Of a stretch of 64,000 nt of DNA, positions 28,765-38,689 are shown in pieces. Position 1 is the stretch's first letter. Every line of letters begins with the position of its first letter. The stretch comes from Roseitalea sp. MMSF_3546 (GTDB lineage Bacteria; Pseudomonadota; Alphaproteobacteria; Rhizobiales; Rhizobiaceae), in contig NZ_JASHKB010000007.1 of the NCBI RefSeq assembly GCF_030732865.1, forward strand, positions 99,797 through 163,796, given 5' to 3'. The notes below the pieces were generated by a model, which worked only from the letters and a program-made list of their open reading frames with translations, was not told where the DNA came from and did not search any database. A program made the translations under genes and the position numbers.

Positions 28765-29151
28765 ATGCCGCTTTACGAGCATGTATTCCTGGCACGCCAG
28801 GACGTGTCGTCCAGCCAGGTCGAAGAGCTGGTCGACCAGTTCAAGGGCGTGATCGCCGAACATGGCGGCTCCGTCGCCAAGGTGGAGAACTGGGGGCTGA
28901 AGTCGCTGCAGTTCCGCATCCGCAAGAACCGCAAGGCCCACTTCACGCTGATGAATGTCGACGCCCCGCCGGCGGCCGTGCATGAACTGGAGCGCCGGCA
29001 GCGCATCCACGAAGACATTTTGCGCTACATGACCGTTCGCGTCGACGAACACGAGGAAGGGCCCTCGGCGATGATGCGGCGCGACGAGCGCCGCGACCGG
29101 GGCCCGCGCCGCGACGGCGGCGGACGCCGTGACAGAGGAGGCCAGAGCTGA
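28765..29151 (+). CDS. rpsF: 30S ribosomal protein S6
   Basis: Component of the small-subunit platform, where it pairs with S18. 128 residues with the standard start [20 protein letters not shown] and the conserved [18 protein letters not shown]. The C-terminal tail is Arg/Gly-rich ([20 protein letters not shown]) and longer than the core S6 fold. The ATG at 28765 is chosen because homologues begin at MPLYEH; the upstream extension is unconserved. The stop shares one base with the rpsR start (TGATG). Confidence 0.97.
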   Translation: MPLYEHVFLARQDVSSSQVEELVDQFKGVIAEHGGSVAKVENWGLKSLQFRIRKNRKAHFTLMNVDAPPAAVHELERRQRIHEDILRYMTVRVDEHEEGPSAMMRRDERRDRGPRRDGGGRRDRGGQS

Positions 29152-29399
29152 TGGTCGATATCAACCAGTTGCCCACCCGCCGGCCGTTCCATCGCCGGCG
29201 CAAGACCTGCCCGTTCTCGGGCGCCAACGCGCCCAAGATCGACTACAAGGACGTCAAGCTGCTGCAGCGCTACGTGTCCGAGCGCGGCAAGATCGTGCCC
29301 TCGCGCATCACCGCGGTGTCGATGAAGAAGCAGCGTGAACTGGCAAAGGCCATCAAGCGCGCGCGCTTCCTGGGCCTTCTGCCCTATGTGGTGAAGTAA
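29151..29399 (+). CDS. rpsR: 30S ribosomal protein S18
   Basis: Small-subunit protein that binds S6 and 16S rRNA. 82 residues, complete, with [16 protein letters not shown] and the [20 protein letters not shown] core. A GGAGG ribosome-binding site lies inside the end of rpsF. The single cysteine in KTCPFSG is retained, a form that may bind zinc in some species. Confidence 0.98.
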   Translation: MVDINQLPTRRPFHRRRKTCPFSGANAPKIDYKDVKLLQRYVSERGKIVPSRITAVSMKKQRELAKAIKRARFLGLLPYVVK

Positions 29400-29473
29400 C
29401 CGGACTTGGCCGCGCATGCCGCCATCGCGGCGCCCGTTGCCGGGAACGCGCGGACCTAGCCCGATCGCCGAGG

Positions 29474-29492
29474 TGCGGGGACGAGCCCCGCA
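29474..29492. other. 7-bp hairpin in the rpsR-DUF2232 gap
   Basis: TGCGGGG / CCCCGCA (29474-29480 and 29486-29492) around the loop ACGAG, in the 198-bp spacer after rpsR. There is no T run on either side, so it is not a standard terminator. It could trim or partly attenuate read-through from the ribosomal protein genes into the membrane-protein gene. Confidence 0.4.
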
Positions 29493-29597
29493 ATGGCGAA
29501 CCCAAGCCAAGCCGGGGCGGACCCGGTCGACACAAAACCGAGTTGGGACGCGCCGAGGATCCGGCCGTCCCTAACTGCCCGAGGCAGGACAGCGACC

Positions 29598-30578
29598 ATG
29601 AATGCGAATTCGATCGGCATAGGCCTTCTGGCGGGCGCGGCGACGACGCTGTTGTGTCTGGGCGTTGTCGCCGGCTCCGGCCTGTCGGTCGTGCTGTACT
29701 TTCTTTCCGCCGTTCCGCTGATGGTGGCGACGCTGGGCTGGGGCACGCTGGCCGGCATTGCCGGCGCGGTCGGCGCGGCGGTGCTGATCACCGCATTCGC
29801 CAATATCCAGACCGCGATCTTCATCGTCATGACGACCATCCTGCCGGCGACCGCCGCCGGCTACTGGATGAACCTTGCCCGACCGGCCGAGGAGATCGGC
29901 GGACCGCCCGGACAGCTCGTCTGGTATCCGCTGTCGGACGTGATCGTGCGCCTTGCGCTGATCACGGCGGGCGCCTTCATCGTGACGGGCGTGCTGGTCG
30001 GCTACGGCCCGGCGCTGATCGACGACCTGGTCGGCGAGATGATCGTCCGGCTGCAGGAAGCCAATCCCGACTTCGCCTTCTCGCCGGAGGGGCGCGAAAG
30101 CTTCCTGGCCTTCATGACCGGCGCGATCCCGTTCATGCAGCCGGCCTTGTGGCTGATGGTGCTCACCGGATCGCTCTACCTTGCCCTTGCGATCACCCGC
30201 GCCTCGGGCCGTCTGGGCCGGCCGCGCGACGACTGGCCGATGGCGCTGCGCATGCCCCGCCTTGGCGCGCTGATCATGGGCATCTGCATCGTCATCACCT
30301 TCGTGCCCGGCGCCGTCGGGCTTGCCGCCACGGCGCTGGTGGGCGCGCTGGTCAGCGGCTTCACCATGGCCGGCTTCGCCCTGTTCCATGCCCGTTCGCG
30401 CGGTCAGGGATGGCGCCCGCTGGCCCTGATCGTGGTCTATGGCGCGGTGCTGCTGACACTGATCGCGGCCATCCCCTTCTTCTTTGCCGGCCTGTTCGCG
30501 ACGGCCCGGCACATGCCGGTCTCGCCCGGCGGCGGCAATTCCGGTCCGCCCCCGCCGCAGCCGCCGGCCTCCACCTGA
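29598..30578 (+). CDS. DUF2232-family polytopic membrane protein
   Basis: 326 residues with about eight hydrophobic helices, matching the DUF2232 (YybS-like) proteins typically encoded between rpsR and rplI in Rhizobiales. The function is unknown. Helices near the start ([18 protein letters not shown]) are followed by a loop with [18 protein letters not shown], more helices, and a Pro-rich C-terminal tail ([12 protein letters not shown]). The ATG at 29598 (MNANSIGIG) leads directly into the first helix; the 35 extra upstream codons are unconserved. Confidence 0.85.
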   Translation: MNANSIGIGLLAGAATTLLCLGVVAGSGLSVVLYFLSAVPLMVATLGWGTLAGIAGAVGAAVLITAFANIQTAIFIVMTTILPATAAGYWMNLARPAEEIGGPPGQLVWYPLSDVIVRLALITAGAFIVTGVLVGYGPALIDDLVGEMIVRLQEANPDFAFSPEGRESFLAFMTGAIPFMQPALWLMVLTGSLYLALAITRASGRLGRPRDDWPMALRMPRLGALIMGICIVITFVPGAVGLAATALVGALVSGFTMAGFALFHARSRGQGWRPLALIVVYGAVLLTLIAAIPFFFAGLFATARHMPVSPGGGNSGPPPPQPPAST

Positions 30579-30609
30579 TTTCCGGTTTCAAGCGAAAGGA
30601 ATACCAGCC

Positions 30610-31236
30610 ATGAAAGTCATTTTGCTCGAACGCATCGCCAAGCTCGGCGCCATCGGCGACGAGGTCACCGTCAAGGACGGCTTTGCCCGCAACTACCTGC
30701 TGCCGACGGGCCGCGCGCTCCGGGCCAACGAGGCCAACCGCGCCCGCTTTGCCGCCGAACGCGCGCAGATCGAGGCGCGCAATGCCGAACGCAAGGCAGC
30801 CGCCTCGGACATCGCCCGGAGCCTGGACGGGCAGGACTTCATCGTCGTGCGCTCGGCCGGCGAGACCGGCCAGCTTTACGGCTCGGTGTCCACGCGCGAC
30901 ATCGCCGAGTTCCTGGGCGAGGCCGGCTTTGCCGTCACCCGCAATCAGGTCGATCTGAAGAACCCGATCAAGACCGTCGGCCTGCACGAGGTCGATATCG
31001 TGCTGCACCCGGAAGTCGAGACGAAGATCACGCTCAACGTCGCCCGTTCGGCCGATGAGGCCGAGCGGCAGGCGGCGGGCGAGGACCTGACATCGGCCGA
31101 GGCGATCTACGGCACCGACGAGGATGCGTTCGAATCGCTGGTCGGCCTCGACGAAGAGGGGGCATTGGCCACCGAAGAGGTGTTCGAGGGCGAAGAGCCG
31201 GCGAGCGAAGGCGAAACCGAGCAGGCTTCGGCCTGA
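30610..31236 (+). CDS. rplI: 50S ribosomal protein L9
   Basis: Large-subunit protein with two globular domains joined by a long helix. 208 residues: the N-terminal RNA-binding domain ([32 protein letters not shown]), the connecting helix rich in Arg/Ala/Glu, and the C-terminal domain ending near 150. Beyond that is an extra acidic tail of about 55 residues ([17 protein letters not shown]), much longer than the 149-residue E. coli protein; similar tails occur in alphaproteobacteria. A strong hairpin terminator follows. Confidence 0.97.
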   Translation: MKVILLERIAKLGAIGDEVTVKDGFARNYLLPTGRALRANEANRARFAAERAQIEARNAERKAAASDIARSLDGQDFIVVRSAGETGQLYGSVSTRDIAEFLGEAGFAVTRNQVDLKNPIKTVGLHEVDIVLHPEVETKITLNVARSADEAERQAAGEDLTSAEAIYGTDEDAFESLVGLDEEGALATEEVFEGEEPASEGETEQASA

Positions 31237-31280
31237 GCGGCCGCCCGCGCCCGGCGATCGCCGAAAACGCGACCTTGACG

Positions 31281-31308
31281 GCCCGGCGCGCATGCGCCGG
31301 GCTTTTTG
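31281..31308 (+). terminator. Intrinsic terminator of the rpsF-rpsR-DUF2232-rplI operon
   Basis: Perfect 9-bp stem GCCCGGCGC / GCGCCGGGC (31281-31289 and 31294-31302) with a four-base loop, followed at once by TTTTT (31303-31307). It is the clearest intrinsic terminator in the window, 44 bases after the rplI stop. Confidence 0.85.
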
Positions 31309-31436
31309 CTATCATGGCAGCGATTCGCCCCGCCCGTCGGGTCAAGCCGTCGCATGAGGCGACCGTCCGGAACCGGGCGCGCCGGTTCGAGGCGATGTGA
31401 GTTGCTGTGAATCGCGGGTGCAGCGCCCGAGCCGGG

Positions 31437-31465
31437 TTTGGCGTGCACGCGGGCGGCGATATACA
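31437..31465 (+). promoter_or_regulatory. Probable dnaB promoter
   Basis: TTTGGC (31437-31442), 17 bases, TATACA (31460-31465). Transcription would begin about 15 bases ahead of the dnaB ATG, giving a short leader. It lies downstream of the rplI terminator, consistent with an independent start for the dnaB group. Confidence 0.45.
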
Positions 31466-31486
31466 TCGCGCTTCGACCGGAGACCG

Positions 31487-33025
31487 ATGACCATGGCCGA
31501 TGCGGCAATCCAGCTTACGACCGGCAAGCCAGCCGGTTCCGACACCGCGCTCTATCGCGAGGCGCCGGGCAATATCGAGGCCGAGCAGGCCCTTCTGGGC
31601 GCGATCCTGGTCAACAACGACGCGTTTTACCGCGTCTCGGATTTCCTCAAGCCCGAGCATTTCCTCGAGCCGCTGCACCGGCAGATCTATGCGGTCGCCG
31701 GCGACCAGATCCGGCTGGGCAAGACCTCCAATCCGGTGACGATCAAGACCTTCCTGCCGGCCGACGAGAAGATCGGCGAGATGACGGTCGCGCAATATCT
31801 CGCCCGCCTCGCCGCCGAGGCGGTGACCATCATCAATGCGCAGGACTACGGCCGGGCGATCTATGATCTCGCCATTCGCCGGGCGCTGATCGGCATCGGC
31901 GAGGACATGGTCAACATCGCCTATGACGCGCCGGTGGAGATGGCCCCGGCCGACCAGATCGAGGATGCCGAGCGCCGGCTGTTCGAACTGGCCGAGACCG
32001 GCCGCTACGATGGCGGGTTCGAGCCGTTCAACGAGGCGGTGCGCGGCGCCATCGACATGGCCAATGCCGCCTTCCAGCGCGACGGCCACCTTTCGGGCAT
32101 CGCGACCGGGCTTGCCTCGCTCGACGAGCGCATGGGCGGGCTGCAGCCATCGGATCTGATCATCGTCGCGGGCCGGCCCGGCTCGGGCAAGTCCTCGCTT
32201 GCCATCAATGTCGCCTTCAATATCGCCAATGCCTTCAGGGGCGAGCAGCAGGCGGACGGCTCGGTCAAGGCGGTCGAGGGCGGCGTGGTCGGCGTCTATT
32301 CGCTGGAGATGAGCTCGGAACAGCTTGCAACGCGCATCATCTCCGACCAGACCGAAATCCCCTCCTCGAAGATCCGGCGCGGCGAAATCAACGAGGCCGA
32401 TTTCGAAAAGCTCGTCGCCTGCGCGAACATGATGCAACGCATTCCGCTCTACATCGACCAGACCGGCGCGATCTCGATCGCCCAGCTCGCCGCGCGCGCA
32501 AGGCGGCTCAAGCGCCAGCGCGGGCTCGACCTGATGGTCATCGACTATGTGCAGCTGATGACCGGCTCCTCGCGCCGGGCCAGCGAGAACCGCGTGCTGG
32601 AGATGACCGAGATCACCACCGGCCTGAAAGCGCTGGCAAAGGAGCTCGAAGTGCCGATCATCGCGCTCGCCCAGCTTTCGCGGCAGGTGGAGAACCGCGA
32701 GGACAAGCGCCCGCAACTGGCGGACCTGCGCGAATCGGGTTCCATCGAGCAGGACGCCGATGTGGTGCTGTTCATCTATCGCGAGGAATACTACCTGAAG
32801 AACCAGGAACCGCGCCGGTCGGCCGAGGAGATCGCCGCCGACATCAAGAGCGAGGAATACATCGCCTGGGAGGAAAAGATGCGCAAGGCCGAGGGGCTGG
32901 CCGACGTCATCATCGCCAAGCAGCGGCACGGGCCGACCGGCACGGTGCAGCTCGGCTTCCAGGGCGAGTTCACGCGCTTCTTCGACCTCGCCAGCGAGGA
33001 TCGCCTGCCCGAACGGTTCGAGTGA
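31487..33025 (+). CDS. dnaB: Replicative DNA helicase
   Basis: Hexameric 5'-3' helicase of the replication fork. 512 residues: the N-terminal DnaG-interacting domain (EAEQALLGAILVNNDAFYRV), a linker, and the RecA-like motor with Walker A GRPGSGKSSLAIN, the Walker B region LMVIDYVQLM, and the later motifs LADLRESGSIEQDADVV and RHGPTGTVQL. A GGAG site precedes the ATG at 31487; the ATG two codons later is equally possible. No intein interrupts it. Confidence 0.97.
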   Translation: MTMADAAIQLTTGKPAGSDTALYREAPGNIEAEQALLGAILVNNDAFYRVSDFLKPEHFLEPLHRQIYAVAGDQIRLGKTSNPVTIKTFLPADEKIGEMTVAQYLARLAAEAVTIINAQDYGRAIYDLAIRRALIGIGEDMVNIAYDAPVEMAPADQIEDAERRLFELAETGRYDGGFEPFNEAVRGAIDMANAAFQRDGHLSGIATGLASLDERMGGLQPSDLIIVAGRPGSGKSSLAINVAFNIANAFRGEQQADGSVKAVEGGVVGVYSLEMSSEQLATRIISDQTEIPSSKIRRGEINEADFEKLVACANMMQRIPLYIDQTGAISIAQLAARARRLKRQRGLDLMVIDYVQLMTGSSRRASENRVLEMTEITTGLKALAKELEVPIIALAQLSRQVENREDKRPQLADLRESGSIEQDADVVLFIYREEYYLKNQEPRRSAEEIAADIKSEEYIAWEEKMRKAEGLADVIIAKQRHGPTGTVQLGFQGEFTRFFDLASEDRLPERFE

Positions 33026-33071
33026 CCGGCGCGCGCGCCCTGCACCCTATCGCGGCCGGCGCGATCGGGCT

Positions 33072-34244
33072 ATGACAGGGTCGATGACGGGGGTGCGGCG
33101 GCAAGACGATGGCGCGAAGGCAGCCGGCACGCTGGCCGGCGGCCGGTTGAGCATCGACCGGGCGGCCCTCGCCGCGAACTGGCGGCGCATCGCGGCCCAT
33201 GTGGCGCCGGCCGAGTGCGCGGGCGTGGTCAAGGCCAATGCCTATGGCCTTGGCGCGCGGGCCATCGTGCCGGCCCTGGCCGAGGCAGGCTGCGCCACCT
33301 TCTTCGTCGCCCTGCCCTGCGAAGGCCGGACGGTGCGGGCGGCGGCGCCGAAGGCGCGCATCTTCATGCTTTCGGGCATCGCGCCGGAGTGGCTGGACGC
33401 GGCCATCGAATCAGAGCTCGTCCCGGTACTGGGCAGCGTCGAGCAGGCCGCGCTCTGGGCCGAGCGCGGCGGCGGCCGTCCTTGCGGACTGCAGGTCGAC
33501 ACCGGCATGAACCGGCTCGGCCTGCGCGTGGATGAAGCGCTGGCGCTGGCCTCCCATGCGGGCCTGCGCGCGAAGCTGACAATCGTGCATGTGATGAGCC
33601 ACTTCGCCTGCGCCGAACAGCCCGATCACCCGATGAACCGCGCGCAAATGGAGTCATTTCAACCGGTTCTGGCGGCTTTTTCGGGCATCGAATCAAGCTT
33701 TTCGAACTCGGCGGCGACGCTTTTCGGCGGTGCGTTCGGCTGCTCCATGGTGCGGCCCGGCATCGCGCTCTACGGCGGCGGCGACATGCCCGAGGCGATT
33801 GCGCCGATGCGCAATGTGGTCACGCTGGAAGGCCGGATCATGCAGATCCGCACCGCGCGCGCGGGCGAGACCGTCTCCTATGGCGCAACGCAAACGCTCG
33901 GCCGCGACACGACGATCGCCGTTGTCGCGGTGGGCTATGCCGACGGCTATCCGCGCGCCGGATCGGGCACCGGCGTGCCGCTGCGCATGGCGGTGCCGGG
34001 CGGGCTGTGCGGCGTGATCGCCGGCCTGCGCGCGCCGGTGCTCGGCCGGGTGACGATGGATCTGACCGCGTTCGACGTCACCGAGGTGCCGCACGCGGCG
34101 CTCGAGGGCGGCTGGATCGAACTGATCGGGCCGCACATGCCGCTCGACGACGTCGCCCGCGCCTGCGGCACGATCGGCTATGAATTGCTGACCAGCCTTG
34201 GACCGCGCTACGCGCGTGACTATCTGCCGGCAAGCGAGGAGTAG
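33072..34244 (+). CDS. alr: Alanine racemase
   Basis: PLP enzyme that makes D-alanine for peptidoglycan. 390 residues: the PLP-lysine is in VVKANAYGLGA, the N-terminal TIM barrel contains GLQVDTGMNRLGL, and the C-terminal beta domain holds the second catalytic base in TVSYGATQT and the VTMDLTAF segment. A later ATG (33084) is an alternative start. dnaB-alr-radA is a common order in this group. Confidence 0.96.
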   Translation: MTGSMTGVRRQDDGAKAAGTLAGGRLSIDRAALAANWRRIAAHVAPAECAGVVKANAYGLGARAIVPALAEAGCATFFVALPCEGRTVRAAAPKARIFMLSGIAPEWLDAAIESELVPVLGSVEQAALWAERGGGRPCGLQVDTGMNRLGLRVDEALALASHAGLRAKLTIVHVMSHFACAEQPDHPMNRAQMESFQPVLAAFSGIESSFSNSAATLFGGAFGCSMVRPGIALYGGGDMPEAIAPMRNVVTLEGRIMQIRTARAGETVSYGATQTLGRDTTIAVVAVGYADGYPRAGSGTGVPLRMAVPGGLCGVIAGLRAPVLGRVTMDLTAFDVTEVPHAALEGGWIELIGPHMPLDDVARACGTIGYELLTSLGPRYARDYLPASEE

Positions 34245-34245
34245 C

Positions 34246-35655
<1,410 letters not shown>

Positions 35656-35728
35656 GTAGCGCGGCGCAAAACGGCATTACAAGCCGCGGACCGCGCATGC
35701 GCCCAGGGCGCCCAGGGGAAACGACATC

Positions 35729-36247
35729 ATGCCAATTACCCTTCTCGACGGCCTATTCCTGGGCCTGACCCTCGTCTCGGCCGTGCTCGCCATGGTGCGG
35801 GGGTTTTCGCGCGAGGTGCTGTCGATCGCCTCGTGGGTGGCGGCCGCCGCGGCCGCCTATTTCTTCTATCAGCCGCTGACGCCCTTTGTCCTGAACTATG
35901 TCGACAACGAACTGATCGCCCAGCTTATCGCGGCGGGCATCGTGTTCATGGTCGCGCTGATCGTCGCCACGGTGCTGACCATGCGCATAGCCGACATGAT
36001 CATCGACAGCCGCATCGGACCGCTCGACCGGTCGCTGGGCTTCGTGTTCGGCGCCGTCCGCGGCATACTGGTGGCGGCCGTGGCGATCTGGTTCCTCAAC
36101 TTCTTCATCGGCGACCGCGAAATCGCCTGGATCGACGGCGCCAAGTCCAAGCCCTTCCTCGACCAGGTGGCAAACGGACTTGAGAACCTGCTGCCCCAGG
36201 ACATCGGCGAGATCATCCCCCAGCAGGAGGAAACCACCGACACATGA
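35729..36247 (+). CDS. cvpA: CvpA-family inner-membrane protein
   Basis: Named for its need in colicin V production in E. coli; its biochemical role is not settled. 172 residues with four hydrophobic helices, beginning LLDGLFLGLTLVSAVLAMVRG and including GFSREVLSIASWVAAAAAAY and the conserved DRSLGFVFGAVRGILVAAV. The stop overlaps the purF ATG (ATGA), the same cvpA-purF linkage found across Proteobacteria. Confidence 0.95.
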   Translation: MPITLLDGLFLGLTLVSAVLAMVRGFSREVLSIASWVAAAAAAYFFYQPLTPFVLNYVDNELIAQLIAAGIVFMVALIVATVLTMRIADMIIDSRIGPLDRSLGFVFGAVRGILVAAVAIWFLNFFIGDREIAWIDGAKSKPFLDQVANGLENLLPQDIGEIIPQQEETTDT

Positions 36248-37716
36248 CGTCCGCGCCCGCACCTGCCGCGCCGGCCGACGACCGCGACGATCATTTCCAT
36301 GACGAATGCGGCGTGTTCGGCATATTCGGTCGCACCGATGCCGCCTCGTTCACGACGCTGGGCCTGCACGCGCTGCAACACCGCGGCCAGGAGGCGGCGG
36401 GCATCGTCTCCTTCGACGGCGCGCAGTTCCATATCGAACGCCATGTCGGGCTGATCGGCGACACCTTCACCGATCCGGACGTGATCGCCCGGCTGCCCGG
36501 CGACCGTTCGATCGGCCATACCCGCTATGCGACGACCGGCGGGGCGGGCCTGCGCAACGTGCAGCCGCTCTTCGCCGAACTGGAAGGCGGCGGGCTGGCG
36601 GTCGCCCATAACGGCAACATCACCAATGCGCTGACGGTCCAGCGCAACCTGCAGCGCAAGGGCGCGATCTTCTCTTCGACCTCGGACACCGAGACGCTGC
36701 TGCATCTGGTCGCGACCAGCGAGAAGAGCGATCTGCTGTCGCGCTTCTGCGACGCGGTCGGCCAGCTCGAGGGCGCGTTCTCGCTGGTCGCCGTGTCCTC
36801 CAAGAAGATGATCGGCTGCCGCGACGTGCTCGGCATCCGGCCGCTCGTGCTCGGCGACCTGGACGGCTCGTGGATCCTCGCCTCGGAGACCTGCGCGCTC
36901 GACATCATGGGCGCGCGCTTCGTGCGCGACGTCAAGCCCGGCGAGGTGATCGTCGTCACCGAAGACGGGATCGAGAGCCACTTTCCCTGGGAGGTGCCGG
37001 CCGAGCGCTTCTGCATCTTCGAATATGTCTATTTCGCCCGGCCCGACAGCCGCGTCGAAGGCCGCAACGTCTACGCGGTGCGCAAGCGCATCGGCGCCGA
37101 ACTGGCCGCCGAGGCGCCGGTCGATGCCGATATCGTCGTGCCCGTGCCCGACAGCGGCGTGCCGGCGGCGGTCGGCTTTGCGCAGGGAGCCGGGCTGCCC
37201 TTCGAGCTGGGCATCATCCGCAACCATTATGTCGGCCGCACCTTCATCCAGCCGACCGACGCGATCCGGCACATGGGCGTCAAGCTCAAGCACAACGCCA
37301 ATCCCGAGGTGCTGGCGGACCGGCGCGTCGTCCTTGTCGACGATTCGATCGTGCGCGGGACGACCAGCCAGAAGATCGTGCAGATGGTGCGCGATGCCGG
37401 CGCGCGCGAGGTGCATATGCGCATCGCCTCGCCGCCGACCATGTCGCCGTGCTATTACGGCGTCGACACGCCAGAGCGGTCCAAGCTTCTGGCATCGCGC
37501 ATGAGTGTGGAAGAAATGGCCGATTTCATCCGCGTGGACTCGCTGCAATTCTTGTCGATCGACGGGCTCTATCGCGCCGTCGGCGAAGCCGGCCGGAACG
37601 GCGCGGCGCCGCAGTTCTGCGATGCCTGCTTCACCGGCAGCTATCCGACGCGGCTGCTCGACCGCGACGGTCCGGACAATGTGCGCAGGCTGTCCGTGCT
37701 GGCGAGCTCGAAATAG
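36244..37716 (+). CDS. purF: Amidophosphoribosyltransferase
   Basis: First enzyme of purine synthesis: glutamine plus PRPP to phosphoribosylamine. 490 residues with an N-terminal glutamine amidotransferase domain whose nucleophile is Cys22, exposed after removal of a 21-residue propeptide (DECGVFGIFG), and a C-terminal phosphoribosyltransferase domain with the PRPP loop VVLVDDSIVRGTT. Cysteines at about 257, 403, 459 and 462 (CIFEY, CYYG, CDAC) match the [4Fe-4S]-binding set of the Bacillus-type enzyme, so an iron-sulfur cluster is expected. The ATG overlaps the cvpA stop. Confidence 0.97.
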   Translation: MTSAPAPAAPADDRDDHFHDECGVFGIFGRTDAASFTTLGLHALQHRGQEAAGIVSFDGAQFHIERHVGLIGDTFTDPDVIARLPGDRSIGHTRYATTGGAGLRNVQPLFAELEGGGLAVAHNGNITNALTVQRNLQRKGAIFSSTSDTETLLHLVATSEKSDLLSRFCDAVGQLEGAFSLVAVSSKKMIGCRDVLGIRPLVLGDLDGSWILASETCALDIMGARFVRDVKPGEVIVVTEDGIESHFPWEVPAERFCIFEYVYFARPDSRVEGRNVYAVRKRIGAELAAEAPVDADIVVPVPDSGVPAAVGFAQGAGLPFELGIIRNHYVGRTFIQPTDAIRHMGVKLKHNANPEVLADRRVVLVDDSIVRGTTSQKIVQMVRDAGAREVHMRIASPPTMSPCYYGVDTPERSKLLASRMSVEEMADFIRVDSLQFLSIDGLYRAVGEAGRNGAAPQFCDACFTGSYPTRLLDRDGPDNVRRLSVLASSK

Positions 37717-37725
37717 GCCCAGGCG

Positions 37726-38472
37726 ATGCCCGCTGCTCCCGATCTGAACGGCAAGCTCGCCCTCGTCACCGGCGCTTCGCGCGGCATCGGCCGCGAGGTC
37801 GCGCTGCAAATGGCGGTGGCCGGCGCCCATGTCATCGCCGTCGCCCGCACGGTGGGCGGGCTCGAAGAGCTCGACGACAAGATCGCCGCCGCCGGCGGCC
37901 AGGCGACGCTGGTGCCGCTCGACCTGAAGGACTTTGCGGCCATCGACCGGCTCGGCGGCGTGATCGCCGAGCGCTGGGGCAAGCTCGACGCGCTGGTCGC
38001 CAATGCCGGCATGCTGGGCACGATCACCCCGGTCACCCAGCTCAAGGCCAAGACCTTCGAGGAGGTGATGGCGGTCAATGTGACGGCGAACTGGCGGCTG
38101 ATCCGGTCGGTCGACCCGCTGCTGCGCCAGGCCGAGGCGGGGCGCGCGATCATCGTCAGTTCCGGTGTCGCGCACAATCCGAAGGCGTATTTCGGCGCCT
38201 ATGCGGCCTCGAAGGCGGCGCTCGACATGATCGCCCGCGTGTGGGCGGCGGAGAACCGCAAATCGGCGCTGCGCGTCAACCTGGTCAATCCGGGGCCGAC
38301 CCGTACGCATATGCGCGCCCAGGCCATGCCCGGCGAAGATCCCGGAACACTGCCGACGCCCGCCGATGTCGCGGCCAAGATCGTGCCGCTCGCGGGCGCG
38401 GACATCACCCGGACGGGCGGCATCTTCGACATCCCGCAAGATCGATGGCTGGACGTGGCGGAGCCGCAATAG
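37726..38472 (+). CDS. Short-chain dehydrogenase/reductase
   Basis: 248-residue classical SDR. Cofactor loop TGASRGIGREVA, NAG motif VANAGMLG, catalytic Ser in VSSGVAHN, and Tyr/Lys in YAASKAALD. Arg-Thr after the second strand (VARTVGG) suggests NADP(H), which is inference. The substrate is unknown. It begins 10 bp after purF; an SDR at this place next to purF recurs in Rhizobiales, so a conserved but uncharacterised role is likely. Confidence 0.88.
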   Translation: MPAAPDLNGKLALVTGASRGIGREVALQMAVAGAHVIAVARTVGGLEELDDKIAAAGGQATLVPLDLKDFAAIDRLGGVIAERWGKLDALVANAGMLGTITPVTQLKAKTFEEVMAVNVTANWRLIRSVDPLLRQAEAGRAIIVSSGVAHNPKAYFGAYAASKAALDMIARVWAAENRKSALRVNLVNPGPTRTHMRAQAMPGEDPGTLPTPADVAAKIVPLAGADITRTGGIFDIPQDRWLDVAEPQ

Positions 38473-38616
38473 GCGCCCGGCGGGCGCGATCTGCCCTCGT
38501 CGTCGTTGCGGCGTGTGCGTCTTCCGGGCGCGGTCGTCGCCGGGCAAACGCAGCAAAGACGGCCTCGTCATGCGCGGGGTGCGCATGTCGGCGATGAAAC
38601 GGGGCAGGCCGACCGA

Positions 38617-38644
38617 TTGACCCGGGGCGGCAGTTGGCTAACCT
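38617..38644 (+). promoter_or_regulatory. Possible promoter of the Aas-like gene
   Basis: TTGACC (38617-38622), 16 bases, TAACCT (38639-38644), 46 bases ahead of the ATG at 38690. The 217-bp gap it sits in has no other coding content that I can support; it opens with a GCGCCC-GGC-GGGCGC hairpin (38473-38487) right after the SDR stop. Confidence 0.35.
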
Positions 38645-38689
38645 GCGCCACCAAGACAGCGCCGACCGGCCGGCCTGGGAGGATTGGAC

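Noticed and set aside
31034..32929. 631-codon minus-strand frame over dnaB
   Set aside because: Shadow of dnaB and the end of rplI; crosses a clear terminator and promoter of the plus strand.
35896..38586. 896-codon minus-strand frame across cvpA, purF and the SDR
   Set aside because: Shadow frame of three well-supported genes on the other strand; no motifs.
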